Origin: Prorocentrum cordatum
Lineage: Eukaryota; Sar; Dinophyceae; Prorocentrales; Prorocentraceae
NCBI GenBank assembly: GCA_963575745.1
Contig: CAUYUJ010018059.1
Location: forward strand, 1,005,001 to 1,069,000
Direction of reading: 5' to 3'
Length of the DNA stretch: 64,000 bases
In this document: positions 11,601 to 22,059 of the stretch, piece after piece
Numbering within the stretch: position 1 is the first letter of the stretch
How the letters are laid out: the number at the start of each line of letters is the position of its first letter
Notes under the pieces: model-generated
The model's database searches: none
What the model saw: only the letters and a program-made list of their open reading frames with translations
What the model was told of the DNA's origin: nothing
Program-made: the position numbers and the translations under genes

Positions 11601-11771
11601 CGAGGCCAACAGGGCCCACAAGGGCCCCCTCAAGGGCTCGAGCGCGCCGTCGCCGTCGCCGTCGCCGTCCCTCTTCGGCGTCGGCGGCGCCAGCCGTGAG
11701 GCCCTCGCAGCAAACCAACACAAAGCTCGCCGCACGTCGGGATCCCGCAAGCCAGAAAGATGTTGCTTTAG

Positions 11772-11929
11772 GTCGGGCACGTCCCCCTGCAGGCGGATTT
11801 TGGCAGACAAATGAACCATACTCAAGACAAAATCAACACATACAAAAACATAGTAAACAAAACAAATAGTCCCCAGACTATGTTTTGACTATTTTCGAAT
11901 AGTCCTCCTGTAGAGGGGCAGGCGGCGAC
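11772..11929 (+). mobile_element. MITE/introner-like element, family A, copy 2
   Basis: 158 bp preceded by TTTAG. Left end GTCGGGCACGTCCCCCTGCA with the family block GGCGGATTTTGGC. The interior is A-rich, with CATAGTAAACAAAAC. The right half has CCCAGACTATGTTTTGAC, the small palindrome ACTATTTTCGAATAGT and CCTCCTGTAGAGGGGCAGG. The last bases are diverged (GGCGGCGAC), followed by GCAG. I see no flanking duplication. Confidence 0.85.
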
Positions 11930-12047
11930 GCAGGGACACGGAGCACTGTGCAGCACCAGCCGGGGCGCGGCAGAGCCCACGGCGAGGAGGGCGGCCGCGG
12001 AGGGATCGGTGGTCCTCGAGGGAGGGTCAACGCCCCTACTGCCAGGC

Positions 12048-12192
12048 GAGCCTCCTCCTCCCCCTCCCCCTCCCCCCTCCTCCTCCTCCCCCTTCTCCTC
12101 CTCCTCCTCCTCCTCCTCCTCCCCCTCCTCCTCCCCCTCCTCCTCCTCCTCCTTCTTCTCCTCCTCCTCCTTCTTCTCCTCCTCCTCCCGCC
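12048..12192. repeat. (TCC)n triplet tract
   Basis: TCC/CCC/TTC run. The next 400 bp (12193-12660) are GC-rich and open in several frames on both strands (Ala/Arg/Pro-rich) without a recognisable domain. An exon of an alanine-rich protein cannot be excluded, but nothing fixes its frame. Confidence 0.9.
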
Positions 12193-12899
12193 GAGCCCCT
12201 GAGGGCTCGAGAGTCGAGGGCCGCGGAGGGACGCGGAGGAGGGACCAGCGCGCAGAGCATGCAGCACTTCGCGCGCGGTGCTGGCGGCCGCAGGCTCCAG
12301 AAGGGAGCCGTGCTCTGGACTCGAAGCTCTGTCGGCTGCGCGCCAAGGGGGGAAGACGGGGGGCGGGCCTTCCCAACGCCCCGCCGCCCTCTGCGCGGGC
12401 CTGCCCCACCTCTCGGATGCCTCGCCTCTCCGGATGCCGTCCTGGACGTTGCGGGCTCCCCCCGGCACGCTCTCGGCGAGGCGCGGCTGCCGGAGCGGAG
12501 ACGAGGGCGCTGCAGAGTCTGCCCTCGGCCCTCGCCACGCGCACAGCCTGGAACACCTCCACGCGCCTCCTCGCCCTCGCGGATCCCCGGCCACTGGGCG
12601 AGCCCGTGAAACGCGCCCAGTGCTGCAGAGCCTGTGTTCGCAGGATGCCTCTCGCCCGAGCCGCCGATGTTATCTTGCGTCCTCTACGCTCTCGGGACAC
12701 TCAGCTCAGCCGTGCTCTCCTTGTGATCAGGATCCATATCCAGCTCTCTTGTTTTTGTTTTCTCTATCTCTCTCCCTCTGCCCCTAATTCATTGTGTATA
12801 TGTAGACCTATTCTAGAACCACGTTCCTTAGGTTCTAGCACGCCTCAGCCCTCGGCGACAACACAGCTGTACATGTGCACGAATATAAACTGCGACGGC

Positions 12900-13110
12900 T
12901 ATCTTGCCTCCCTCCTCCTCCTGTCCCTCATCTTCCCTCTTCACTCCCCCAACCTCTCCGTCCTTCATTCCTCCGGCCCCAACCCTGGCACCGCTTTTTC
13001 GTCCTCCCTTTCCCTCCTCCCTCCTCCCTCTCCTGCGCATCCTCACCCATCCTCCCCCCATGCCCTCCTCTCTTCGGCGCTTGCCTCCCCCTCCTCCTTT
13101 CGGCCTGCGG
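12900..13110. repeat. Degenerate pyrimidine-rich tract
   Basis: CCTCC/TCTTCC/CATCC-rich strand, less regular than the TCC tracts. No supported gene in 12661-13400. Confidence 0.6.
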
Positions 13111-13399
13111 ACCTGGATTGCTGGACGATCACGCGGCGTCCCTAGGGCTCGGGGCGCTCTCGTGCCTCTTTGGGTGGGCGGTCGAGGGGGCCAGCTGGTG
13201 CTCTTTTCATTTTGATAGCTACATATAAAGAACAGGAAAGAAGCAAGGTGGAACATACGAAATAAATGCCATGGACATCATTGAAAATTACGAGGCATGA
13301 TTCGGAGGACGAAACATGTGCTTGAACAAGAAAGGGAACGTGATAATCCCTTATAGGTTCTCCAGTGTGGCCCGAGACAATGGGCTCCTGAGCCCACAT

Positions 13400-13575
13400 C
13401 ACAGACGCAACAACAACAATAATAACAACACCAACACCAACACCAACACCAACAGCGACAACGACGACGACAAAGACAACAACAACATCAACAACATCAA
13501 CAACATCAACAACAACAACACCACCACCACCACCAACAACACCACCACCACCAACAACAACAACATTACTTACAC
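13400..13575. repeat. CAA/CAC/ACA triplet tract
   Basis: Runs of CAACAA, CACCAA, CATCAA and CACCAC. The plus-strand poly-Asn/Thr frame and the minus-strand poly-Val frame are repeat translations. Confidence 0.95.
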
Positions 13576-13589
13576 GCCCTTTTGAATCA

Positions 13590-13915
13590 TTTTGGGCCTT
13601 ATGTGGTGCCTGTCGGGGGCGTATTGGGGCTTCTCCGGAAGTTTCGGGCTTCTTCGGCTCTTCTTGGCCCCACTCACGGCCATCTTGCCCCGCCTGCCGC
13701 CTCCAGAATATATCTTGAGGGTGTTTCTGGGCTGTCTTGGGCCCTGGGGCCATCTTCGCTCTCATGGGTCATCCTGGGGCCAAATTGCGCCCTCGGTGAC
13801 CCACCGGATGCGACTGGGCGAAATGGCACAAACTTTTGACATTCCGCAGCCTATTGGAAAATGTTGGACTATCGGGGGCCACCCGGCGGCCACCCTGGGC
13901 GTCTAGGAGGCGTCC
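13590..13915. repeat. Degenerate CCCAAGANG/CNTCTTGGG repeat (family P)
   Basis: Built of TCTTGG, GGGGCC, TTCGGGC and CCATCTTGCCCC words, the reverse strand of the CCCAAGACGGCCC repeat that recurs throughout the window. From 13916 to 14840 there is mixed sequence, including a TCCTCGATCC-type run at about 14195-14310, with no supported gene. Confidence 0.6.
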
Positions 13916-14843
13916 CGAAGCGGAATGGACTGAAACAAAACGGACGCAGACTTGAACGTTCGACAACAAATGTGGGAAAAGCAGGGGAGGAGCTAAGGGG
14001 GTTGGCTGGGGTAAGGACGCTCGGAGATGAGCATGGAAGACGCGTGAACAAAAAAGGCGAACGAACAACATTTCGAAGAGGACAACAAGAGCCGGGCAGA
14101 GCAGATTCGAGCGGGGTGGACTTGAAGGCGTGGAGAAGGATGCCGAGTTGAGAGGGCAGCGGGACCATGGGGAAGCTCCTCGTATTCTCTCTCTCTATAC
14201 TCCGTCCTCGATCCTCCTCCTCGAACCTCCTCCCCCTCCTCGAACCTCCGCTTCGCCCTCTTCGATCCTCCTTGGTCCTCGATCCTCCTCCAGGATCCTC
14301 TTCCCTCTTCCCTCCTCTTGTCTTGTGCCTGATAGCCGACATTCCCTGACGAATGAGCGTCTCTCTTGCTCCGATATCCTAGCGATGAAGATCCCTTCGT
14401 ATGGACCTTGTGGATGGATGAGCCCTTGACGATGTCGACATAGCTGGCATGTGCCGTTAAGTGGTTGTGAGAGTGGTTAATGATACGCGCGCGCAAAAAA
14501 ACAACGATGCGCGCACATTATTCCTCTAAGACGCAAATTGCGTTCTATCCTCACAAATGGCTTGAACCAAACGCGTGCAACGGCACGCGTATACGAGCTC
14601 TGGAAAGAAGCGGAAGGAGCGAAGGTAACGACTCCCCCCGCGGCGGGCCCTGAGCAACTTCACCCCACCTGCCAGCCTTCTGTGGGAAGGGGCTGGATGA
14701 GGGTGTTTTTGTTGCGCTTCCCAGCAGCTAACATGACATTAAGCCTCCACAAGGGAAGTTCTTCTCTAAGGCAGTCATGCAAATAACCTTCGTGTAACGT
14801 CGCGATAGAACGATCACATGTTGCCACCACACGAAGAAATCTG

Positions 14844-15096
14844 TTTGTAAGGCCGAAACAACAGGAATCCTGATATAAGGCCACCGCAAGATTAACCCCT
14901 TTACAGGGCAGCCAAGCGATTTTCCACAGTCCGCCGCGGAAATCAAGGACAGCAGCAAGAACCAATGAAAACAAATAACACATCAGAAAGAACAGTGAAA
15001 CACAACACCACATAGGTGTGTGTGCGTGTGCGTGTGTGCATATGTGCATGCGCGTATGCGTGTGCGTGTGTGTGTGTGTGTGTGTGCGTGTTCGTG

Positions 15097-15148
<52 letters not shown>

Positions 15149-15415
15149 TGTGTGCGTGTGTGCGTGTGTGCGTGTGTGCGTATGTGTGTGTGTGTGTGCG
15201 CGTTCATATGTTCTTTCGGTCCTCATTGTTGTTTGTCCAAACTATGGTCTGTGCTTCGAGGATTTTTCGATCCTTGCGTCCACGAAATCCTTTTGTAAGG
15301 CCGCACCAAAATAATACATGTTGTAATGCCGCCACAAAAGGAATCCCTTTACAAGGCAGCCAAACTGTTTTCGGCCATCAACCGCAGAAAACAAGGAAAA
15401 TTAGCCTCAAGGAAG
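14844..15415 (+). repeat. Direct repeat flanking a GT/CGTG tract
   Basis: Two ~110-bp related segments (about 14844-14960 and 15292-15415) share TTTGTAAGGCCG, then GGAATC, then CCTTTACARGGCAGCCAA and a GCGGAAA/GCAGAAA end. Between them lies the alternating GT and CGTG tract. This looks like a local duplication, or an element with direct ends, that captured the microsatellite. Confidence 0.65.
15016..15205. repeat. (GT)n/(CGTG)n microsatellite
   Basis: TGTGTGCGTG alternation, including a run of about ten CGTG units at 15113-15150. Alternating purine-pyrimidine DNA of this kind is prone to the Z form; that is general knowledge, not something shown here. Confidence 0.95.
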
Positions 15416-15459
15416 ATCAAACCACATGCAGCTGCGAATACCGCATTGTGGGCACCGCT

Positions 15460-16490
15460 TTCGGTGGAGCTCCTTATGGGGCCACGAACCGTGGGAGAGG
15501 CGTGCCGAATTGGGAGCGGTGGTGCCATGCGAACCCTCCCTCTGGAGCCTTCGGTGGAACACCCTCTGGGGCCACGAACCGTGTGAGGTGTGTACCGAAT
15601 TGGGTGCAGTGGCGCCATGCGAACCCTCCCACTGGATCCTTCGGCGGAACTCCCTATGGGGCCACGAACAGTGTGAGGGGTGTGCCGGATTGGGCGCGAA
15701 GGTGCCATGCGATTCCTCCCACGGGAACCTTCGGTGTAACTCCCTATGGGGCCACGAACCGTGTGAGGGGTGCGCCGAATTGGGTGCGCTGGTATCATGC
15801 GAACCCTCCCACTGGAGGCTTCGGTGGAACTCCCTATGGGGCCACGAAACATGTGTTGGGTGTGCCGAAATGGGGGGGCGCGTGCGGACGCTGCCTCTGG
15901 GGCCTTCGGTGGAGCTCCCTATGGAGCCACGAACCGTGTGAGGGGTGTGCCGAAATGAGGGTGGAACTGCATGCGAACCCTGTCACTGGGGCCTTCGGTG
16001 GAGCTCCCTATGGGGCCACGAACCGTGCGAAAGGTGCGTCGAGATGAGGGTGGAACTGCATGCGAACTCTGCCTCTGGGGCCTTCGGTGGAGCTCCCAAT
16101 GGGGCCACTAACCGTATGAGGTGTGCCGAAATGAGGGTGTAACTGCATGCAAACCCTGCCTCTGGGGCCTTCGGTGGAGCTCCCAATGGGGCCACGAGGG
16201 GTGTGCCGAAATGAGGATGGAACTGCATGCGAACCCTGCCGCTGGGGCCTTCGGTGGAGCTCCCTATGGGGCCACGAAGCGTGTGAGGGGTGCGCCGAAA
16301 TGAGTGGAACTGCATGCGAACCCTGTCACTGGGGCCTTCGGTGGAGCTCCCCATGGGGCCACGAACTGTGTGAGGGGTGTGCCGAAGTGGGTGCGGTGGT
16401 GCCATGCGAACACTCCCACCGGGGCCTTCGGTGGAGCTCCCAATGGGGCCACGAAGCGTGTGAGGGGTGTGCCGAAAAAGAGACATGCGG
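15460..16490 (+). repeat. 90-bp satellite, array 1 (12 units)
   Basis: The mark TTCGGTGGAGCTCCC recurs at 15460, 15550, 15640, 15730, 15820, 15904, 15994, 16083, 16170, 16250, 16337 and 16427. Spacing is mostly 84-90 bp, with one of 80. Because 90 is divisible by three, all three frames stay open through several units; one frame gives a 30-residue repeat containing YGATNRVRG. Units of 80, 87 and 89 bp break the frames, which argues against translation. Confidence 0.92.
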
Positions 16491-16690
16491 AGGGCGGAGG
16501 CAAGGCTGGGAGGAGAGAGGAGGGGGAGGAGGAGGAGGAGGAGGAGGAGGAGGAGGAGGAAGAGGAGGAGGAGGAGGAGAGGGAGGAGGAGGAGGAGGAG
16601 GAGGAGGAGGAGGAGGAGTGGGAACGCGGGGCGCTGTCTTTTCAAAACGAGGACCCAACACCACAGGATGGTTGGGAGCAATGAAAACAA
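16491..16690 (+). repeat. Satellite end block: GGA tract plus GGCGCTGTC unit
   Basis: After the last satellite unit come GGAGGGCGGAGGCAAGG, a GGA triplet run (16515-16622), then GGCGCTGTCTTTTCAAAA, GGACCCAACACCACAGGATG and GTTGGGAGCAAT. The same block, inverted, borders the second satellite array at 26390-26520. Confidence 0.85.
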
Positions 16691-16921
16691 TGAAAACACA
16701 GCGAGAAAGACCGCGCGCAGAGATGCCCACAGCTGAATGGGAGCCTGTACCACATCAAACAAGACCGCCTCTCGCAAATGGCACTACGCCAGACGACACC
16801 AGATTAGACCGCACGCGACCCAACGACACCAGATCACACCAGGCAAGGCAAGTGCACATTAGACCACGCCCAAATTGAACGAGGCACTGGGCGACGGATG
16901 AGCTGATGGGGAAGCTAAGTA

Positions 16922-17503
16922 ATGGGGACATGCGAAGCGTTCAGAAGAGCTTTTCTTGCTCCACTTTGGGCTGCTGGTGCAGGCGGGGAGCTCAGAGCTC
17001 GAAGAAGCCATGCGAAACACGCTGTCCTAGAAACACCTGGCATGGACTTCAACTACACCGACAAGACTTGCCATAATTGCCTCAGCCATCTTGGGACGTA
17101 CGAGTTTCCCAGCAGCTGCTCGAAGCAATCGAAGTTCTCGGAGCGCCCGCCAAGCTCACGCCAAGTCCCAAAGGCCGCGTCCACCCGAGAAGCAGGGGGC
17201 CGGCGCGGGGGAAAAAACGCTCTTGCTCAGCACTGGGGCGTCATCCGATGCTCAGGATGGCGGCGCCGGTGGCGATGCCAGCACTGTCGCCAGCGCGCAG
17301 AGGAGCACAAGCAGCGCATCCGCCCCCGGCTCTACCCGAACCTGAAGAGTGCGCCCATGTTCCTCGAAGGGCCAAAACATTGCACGCAAAGCCTCTCATG
17401 CCCCCACTTCTGCTTCCACATATTGCCCGACTCCCTCGAGTGCAACACACCGCATGGAAAACAATATAAACCGATGGCCGCTAGCTCTTGCGAGCATCAT
17501 TGA
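16922..17503 (+). other. Weak open frame, not called as a gene
   Basis: A 193-codon ATG-to-stop frame rich in Cys, His and Arg lies in a stretch free of obvious repeats. It has no recognisable domain, a second open frame (17077-17469) overlaps it, and nothing suggests a splice leader or a conserved motif. It may be chance in GC-rich DNA. The remaining sequence to 17800 shows nothing else. Confidence 0.15.
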
Positions 17504-17804
17504 GAATCGAGCTTACTAGCACCGCTGGCACAATCGAACCTATATGTAGCGAAGGGCGCTTGAGCATCTTTGTAGGGGTGGGCGCTGGAATTCAGGATGT
17601 CGCCTCCTATCTGTCAATGCCCACCTCACAGAAGTTATCCGTCGTAAGCAGCCTTGAAGCAGGCCCCTGGAAAAAGAACACTGACAACCAGCATCAAGAC
17701 AAAACATCGAAATAGCGAGCAATAGGATGCTCTGGAAGTGGCTGGGGAAAAAAAACATGGTAAGGTCACAGTAGAGACTGTGCGGGGCGGGTATGAATTT
17801 CCTT

Positions 17805-18010
17805 CTCGTGCTGGGCATCGGATTTTGGGCTTTGGGGGGGCTCTTGATAACCTCTCGAGGCTGCACTGAGCCCCACTGCAGACCAATAAGCCTCAGTGAT
17901 TTGGGCCTCTGTCGGGCATGCTTTGGAGGTTTCGGGGCCACCTCTGGGCGGTCTGGGGGCCTCAGGAGAGCATGCGAGAGGCCATCTGGGGCCACCGTGG
18001 ACCCTCTTGT
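17805..18010. repeat. Degenerate CTTGGGG/GGGGCC repeat (family P)
   Basis: GGGGGGCTCTTG, TTTCGGGGCCAC, GGTCTGGGGGCC-type words, same class as 13590-13915 and in the same orientation. Confidence 0.5.
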
Positions 18011-18297
18011 GCCACACGGGGGCCTGCATTGTCGTGTCCTGCCTTGTCTGGCCTTGCCCAATCGAAGGCGGGACCGCGGCCGCAATGGGTCAACCAATGG
18101 GGGCGCTGGGAGGTGTCGCTCCGCTATGATGTGAGACATCTCCCCAAGGAGTCTGTGAGACGAAGGGCCGCGGGCCGGTAGAGCGTCAAAAACGGTCCCA
18201 AATGATATCCAGGTGGCCCCACGTAGCACAGGATGAATTCCAAGACGGCGCAGGATTGGATGGCCTCCACCACTCCTCCCTCCTCCCTCCTCCTTCA

Positions 18298-18500
18298 CCC
18301 TCCCTGGGCATCCGATGATGAGTTCTTCGAGTGCGCGGCCCCAGAAGCCCCCACCCCTTCCCCGGGGCCAGTGTCCAGCTTTTCGCACCGGATCCATGGT
18401 TGATGGCCCCGGGGCCCAAAGACAAGCCGAGGAGGCCGGAATCTAGAACAAAACGCCGAGATCGAACAAAAATCATGTCGTCGGAGATCTGGGACCCCAG
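18298..18500 (-). repeat. Dispersed repeat family G, copy 1 (inverted)
   Basis: Read on the minus strand: TTTGGGCCCCGGGGCCATCA, GGATCCGG, CTGGCCCCGGGGAAGGGG, GGGGCCGCGCAC and ATCATCGGATGCCCAGG. The same order is found on the plus strand near 37080 and 53625. Families G and C share the layout GGGGAAGGGGTCGGGA..., so they are probably related. Confidence 0.6.
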
Positions 18501-18534
18501 GCATCCGATGTCTTGATTCTTTCGATACGGGCTG

Positions 18535-18665
18535 GGGAAATCCCGACCCTTTACTGATGTCCGGTTTTTCATCCCGAGCCTTTTTGTCGACGGTCCCGGG
18601 GGCCCGGCGAGGGCCCCTGGAGGCCGAAGACGGCCAAAGACCGCCCGTCGTGCTTTTTTTCACGA
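18535..18665 (-). repeat. Dispersed repeat family C, copy 3 (inverted)
   Basis: Inverted relative of 3060: ATCCCGACCC, TTTTTCATCCCGAGCC, GACGGTCCCGGGGGCCCGGC, GAGGCCGAAGACGGCC and CGTCGTGC. Together with the direct copy at 19250 it brackets 18666-19249 as if they were ends of one larger unit that includes B and D copies. Confidence 0.65.
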
Positions 18666-18687
18666 CGCCTGAATTGAAGGGGCCCTG

Positions 18688-18815
18688 GGACACGCAAATA
18701 AATAGACACAACTAACAAGATTCCCCATACATTCCTATATTTTCTGGGTTTTTGTCTTCCCCCCACTTCCCATATTTTCTTATATTTACTGGGGAAACGA
18801 CGATTACCTCCTGAT
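18688..18815 (+). repeat. Dispersed repeat family B, copy 3
   Basis: GGGGCCCTGGGACACGC junction, then an ATAGACACAACTAACAAG stretch, ATATTTTCTGGGTTTTTGTC, TTCCC, ATATTTACTGGGGAAACGAC and GATTACCTCCTGA. Shorter than copy 1 at its right end. Confidence 0.7.
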
Positions 18816-18875
18816 GAATGCCTGAGGCCTCGACCCTCTCTCCGCCGGCTACACGCAAGAGCGACCCTGCAGGGG

Positions 18876-19016
18876 TAAGAGTGTCCTCTGGTGCGCGGCA
18901 TAATCTTTGGGGGCCGCGGGGCGGGGCCTGACACAAGCGCGCGCAAGACGCCACTACCGCATCGCTCTCGGCAATCAGGGGGCCCCAGTGGGCCCGCACC
19001 GGAAGTCACTCCGGCG
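18876..19016. mobile_element. MITE-like element, family D, copy 2
   Basis: 141 bp. Left end AAGAGTGTCCTCTGGTGCGC; right end, inverted, CGCCGGAGTGACTTCCGGTG. The internal GGGGGCCGCGGGGCGGGGCC matches the same position in copy 1 at 5791. The two copies are diverged but keep both ends. Confidence 0.7.
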
Positions 19017-19249
19017 AAGGTTCACTGTGACTTGCAGTCGACTCCCTCGCTCCCCCCCTTTGCCCCTCTCCTTGGTGGCCGCGAACGCCACCGCGGCCCC
19101 GGACGCGTCGTGCGCCGAGAGGGCGGCGCCCTGAGAAGCTACGTTGATGAGGAGGACGGGGCGGCCGCTGCTGTGTCGCACGCGCCAGCAGGCCCCGTCC
19201 CTGGCCAGCCAGCCGAAGACGTCGCCCTGACAGGGACTCCGAACCCAGA

Positions 19250-19440
19250 CATGCTGGCGCCGTTGGTAGGAAAATCACGACCGGCGGTCTTTGGCCGTCT
19301 TCGGCCTCCAGGGGGCCCTCGCCGGGCCCTGGGACCGTCGAAAAAAGGCTCGGGATGAGAAACCGAACCTGGGGGAAGGGTCGGGACTTCGGGGGATCCC
19401 GTGTTGAAACAATCGAGGCATCGCATGCCTGGGAAACGGT
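19250..19440 (+). repeat. Dispersed repeat family C, copy 4
   Basis: CATGCTGGCGCCGTTGGTAG (compare CATGATGGCGCCGTACAAA at 3045), TTTGGCCGTCTTCGGCC, GGGGGCCCTCGCCGGGCCC, GGGACCGTCGAAAAAAGGC, GGGTCGGGACTTCGGGGG and CGAGGCATCGCATGCC. It is the most complete direct match to copy 1. Confidence 0.75.
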
Positions 19441-19498
19441 GAGGTGACAGACCGTGCGCGGTGACCTCGACATCCCCACAGAAGCCTCACCAGACGGT

Positions 19499-19592
19499 CC
19501 GTCACCGCACGGCTTTGGGGGCCCTGGTCGCCCGAGACATACTCGGCGAGCGACCCAAGCCCCAAAACCGTGCGGCCACCCCCAACCCCCAC
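19499..19592. repeat. Inverted repeat around GTGCGGTGAC words
   Basis: CGTCACCGCACGGCTTTGGG and, inverted, CCGCACGGTTTTGGGG face each other about 50 bp apart; further GTGCGCGGTGACC and GGTGTGGTCACC words surround them. Probably a small foldback unit. No gene seen in 19593-19800. Confidence 0.45.
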
Positions 19593-19801
19593 TGATTCAC
19601 CACACGGTGTGGTCACCGCGCCGTTTGGGGGCCTCCGGGATGCACATCGTGACCCCGGCCAGGCCCAGCCCGGGCCTGGGATTGTTGCACCTGTTCCCTC
19701 CCACCCCGGCCAAAGAGATGCGTGCGCGCAGGTCTCTGGCACCGGGCATGGGACCGGCCAGGCTCGGGGGTTGTTCTTCGTCCCGGACCCATTCGATCTC
19801 G

Positions 19802-19932
19802 GATGAGGAGGAGGAGGAGGAGGAGGGCGGAGGAGGAGGAGGAGGAGGAGGCGGAGGAGGGAGGAGGGCGGAGGGAGGAGGGCGGAGGGAGGAGGGAGGA
19901 GGGAGGAGGAAGGAGGAGGGAGGATGGAGGAC
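19802..19932. repeat. (GGA)n triplet tract
   Basis: GGA run passing into GGAGGGCGGAGGGA-type 11-bp units. It yields acidic/Gly or Ser/Pro frames by repetition. Confidence 0.9.
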
Positions 19933-20149
19933 GGGCACCAGAGTCGGACATCGAGGGAACACCGCCAGTCGACCAAATCAGGTCGCTGGAGACCTTTATG
20001 GATGCCCTCTCGGCGCTGCAGTCTTCTCGGCGGCCAGCCCGGGGGGGGGAGCGAATGGGGGCGGGCCTTCTCGGAAGGCTTCGCAGTTCCCCGGCCTTCT
20101 GGGCCAGGCGTGTGCAAGCATCCACACGTGGGCGACGAAGAGACGCGGG

Positions 20150-20305
20150 TCTTACGCGAGATGGCATGGCGACCGTACGCGGTGACTTACGCGGGCCACC
20201 AGCTCCGCAAACCACAAGGAAGGCGAGGGCGCTCACGCGCGACCTTCCGTGGGCAGCTAGCGTGCCGATGCTGGTGCAGACGGCTCCGCTTGTTCTGCGT
20301 CGCTC
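20150..20305 (+). repeat. Dispersed repeat family E, copy 1
   Basis: GGGTCTTACGCGAGATG, a GCGACCGTACGCGGTGACTT block, ACGCGGG, GGCGAGGGCGCTCACGCGCG, ACCTTCCGTGGGCAGCT and TCTGCGTCGCTC. The same order is at 32612-32770. Repeated CTTACGCG and CGCGCGACCTT words give it a partly palindromic character. Confidence 0.75.
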
Positions 20306-20376
20306 AGGCGCACCCTACCCCTGCAGAGAGCCGCTGCCTGAAAGACCACCGGAGGGGTGCCTGCAGCCACGTGAAC

Positions 20377-20475
20377 CCAAGCGGGGTGTCCGATACTCCC
20401 CGTCGCTCCTTGATGATCCCCGCCGAGAAAAAGTGCACACGTCCGAGCGGTACCGAGGATACCCCGGCGTAGATC
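20377..20475. mobile_element. MITE-like element, family F, copy 3 (partial)
   Basis: Has the family's right-hand part: GATGATCCCCGCCGAGAAAA, then GTGCACACGTCCGAGCGG. The left end is only weakly recognisable (GCGGGGTGTCC against CCCCGGCG). Between 20476 and 21190 I see no supported gene. Confidence 0.45.
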
Positions 20476-21189
20476 TGGCCCGCAGGGGCCAGGCTCGCAG
20501 ATGGTCGCACGGTGCCCGCTTTCGCCACCCTCGGCCTGAGGCCCCGCTATCTCGACAGTCCCGTGCTGGTGCGCGCCGGCGCCCAGCGGGCCTGGCGGGG
20601 CGAAGGGCACGACGGGGGGGTCCGCTCCCCCCCCGGTGACGGGCAAGGAGCGCTCTCCCCCCGTGACGGCCCGTCGGTTGGTTGGCCCTCTGACCAGGGA
20701 GGCTCGCAAAGCTGGCCTGGGCCACAACTCCCCCCTCCACTTCTCTTCCTCCTTCGAGTGAATCCGTGATCGAGGCGCCTCCAGGGGAATGATGCCTACT
20801 TTCGTGGTACTGTCCCACGCCTTTTCCCTGCTCCCGTGCACGATTTCCTCCACAGACGGGCACGTTCAAAGCCGCTGCGGAACGGAACGGAGTGTGCTCC
20901 GGATCGATTTTTCAAGCGACAAGCCCAGCTATGGTGGAGCAGTGCACATGGGGCTCGACTCGGCCTGCTAAGTGCACGCACGCCCTGTTCTTGTCGGCCA
21001 GGTCCCATTCATGATCGCTGGACCCCACCTGGATGCGATGCTCACGCGATCTTATTTTGGCGAGTCCCGCCGTGCCGACAGGGGGAGCAAACAGTGGACC
21101 GAAAAGTATGACAAACAAGGGATCGGATAAACGCGCACAGCGAGAGGGGCTGGGCCAGAGGAGGGCGGGGCTGGAGTCCTCCAGTCTCG

Positions 21190-21330
21190 ACGTGGCTCCT
21201 GAAGTCTCGACCCCTTCCCCGGGGCCAGCCTTTCCATCCCGGGAAAAGATTTTGACGGCCCCGTGCCCCGCAAAGGCTCCTGAAGGACGAAGACGGCCAC
21301 AGACCCTCCGTCGCAATCCTCTTCACGACG
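21190..21330 (-). repeat. Dispersed repeat family C/G, copy 5 (inverted)
   Basis: AGTCTCGACCCCTTCCCCGG, GGCCAGCCTTTCCATCCCGG, TTTTGACGGCCCCG, AGGACGAAGACGGCC and CGTCGCAATCCTCTTCACGA. It is close to the segment at 35140. Confidence 0.6.
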
Positions 21331-21739
21331 CGAGGAGGTCGGGGCACCCCCCTCTGCGGCAACTCCTGGGGGCCTCCCGTGCCGTCTTGTTGGCTCGTGC
21401 GAATCGACGCTGATCGACGCTAGATCGACGATGCTCGCCGCTACTCGGTGCAACGTCGGCGCTATCTCACGGCGCTATCTCATCGATTACCAAACACGAA
21501 TCAGCGCTACATCATGCGCTCCAGAAATGAATACACAAATAGACGACCGCGTTCCACTGCTCGCAAAGTAGCTACTCGCAAACGGCCTGGCTCCGCCACG
21601 AGGGATCTATGATCCATAACACAACGGAGGCAAGCACGTGTTTTTTTCGGACGCTTGCGAGTATGCACTTTTTGCGAGTCTTGGAACGCGCTCGGTGACA
21701 CAAGACTCCCATGATTTGCCACCGAACCACCCCCCTTCT

Positions 21740-21865
21740 GGCCATCGCTCGGACGTCCATTCCCTGTGTGTTTTTCGGTTTTGTGCGTGGCTTTTTCGGC
21801 AAATGATCAAGGATGCTCCTCGATGGCCCTCGCCGAGGAAAAAACGCACACGTCCGAGCGATGCC
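21740..21865. mobile_element. MITE-like element, family F, copy 1
   Basis: 126 bp with inverted ends: left GGCCATCGCTCGGACGTCC, right (inverted) GGCATCGCTCGGACGTGTGC. Inside are TTTTTCGG, CTTTTTCGGCAAATGATC and GGCCCTCGCCGAGGAAAAAA. Copy 2 lies upstream of the transporter gene at 59535. No coding capacity. Confidence 0.75.
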
Positions 21866-22059
21866 CCTTTGGCTCCCAGGGAGGGCCCGCACGCGCGTGC
21901 GGGTACGGCGAGGCGGGGGTGGTCACGAGCTCGAGCCACTGGAGGGCGCTGCCCTCGGTGCCGCCGGAGCGGGCGTGGAGCAGCGGGCGCCCGCCCGGGC
22001 CGAGGACCTCCGACGGCTCGGGAGCAGGCACGCATGAGAAGCGAACGCTGCGACGTCCG

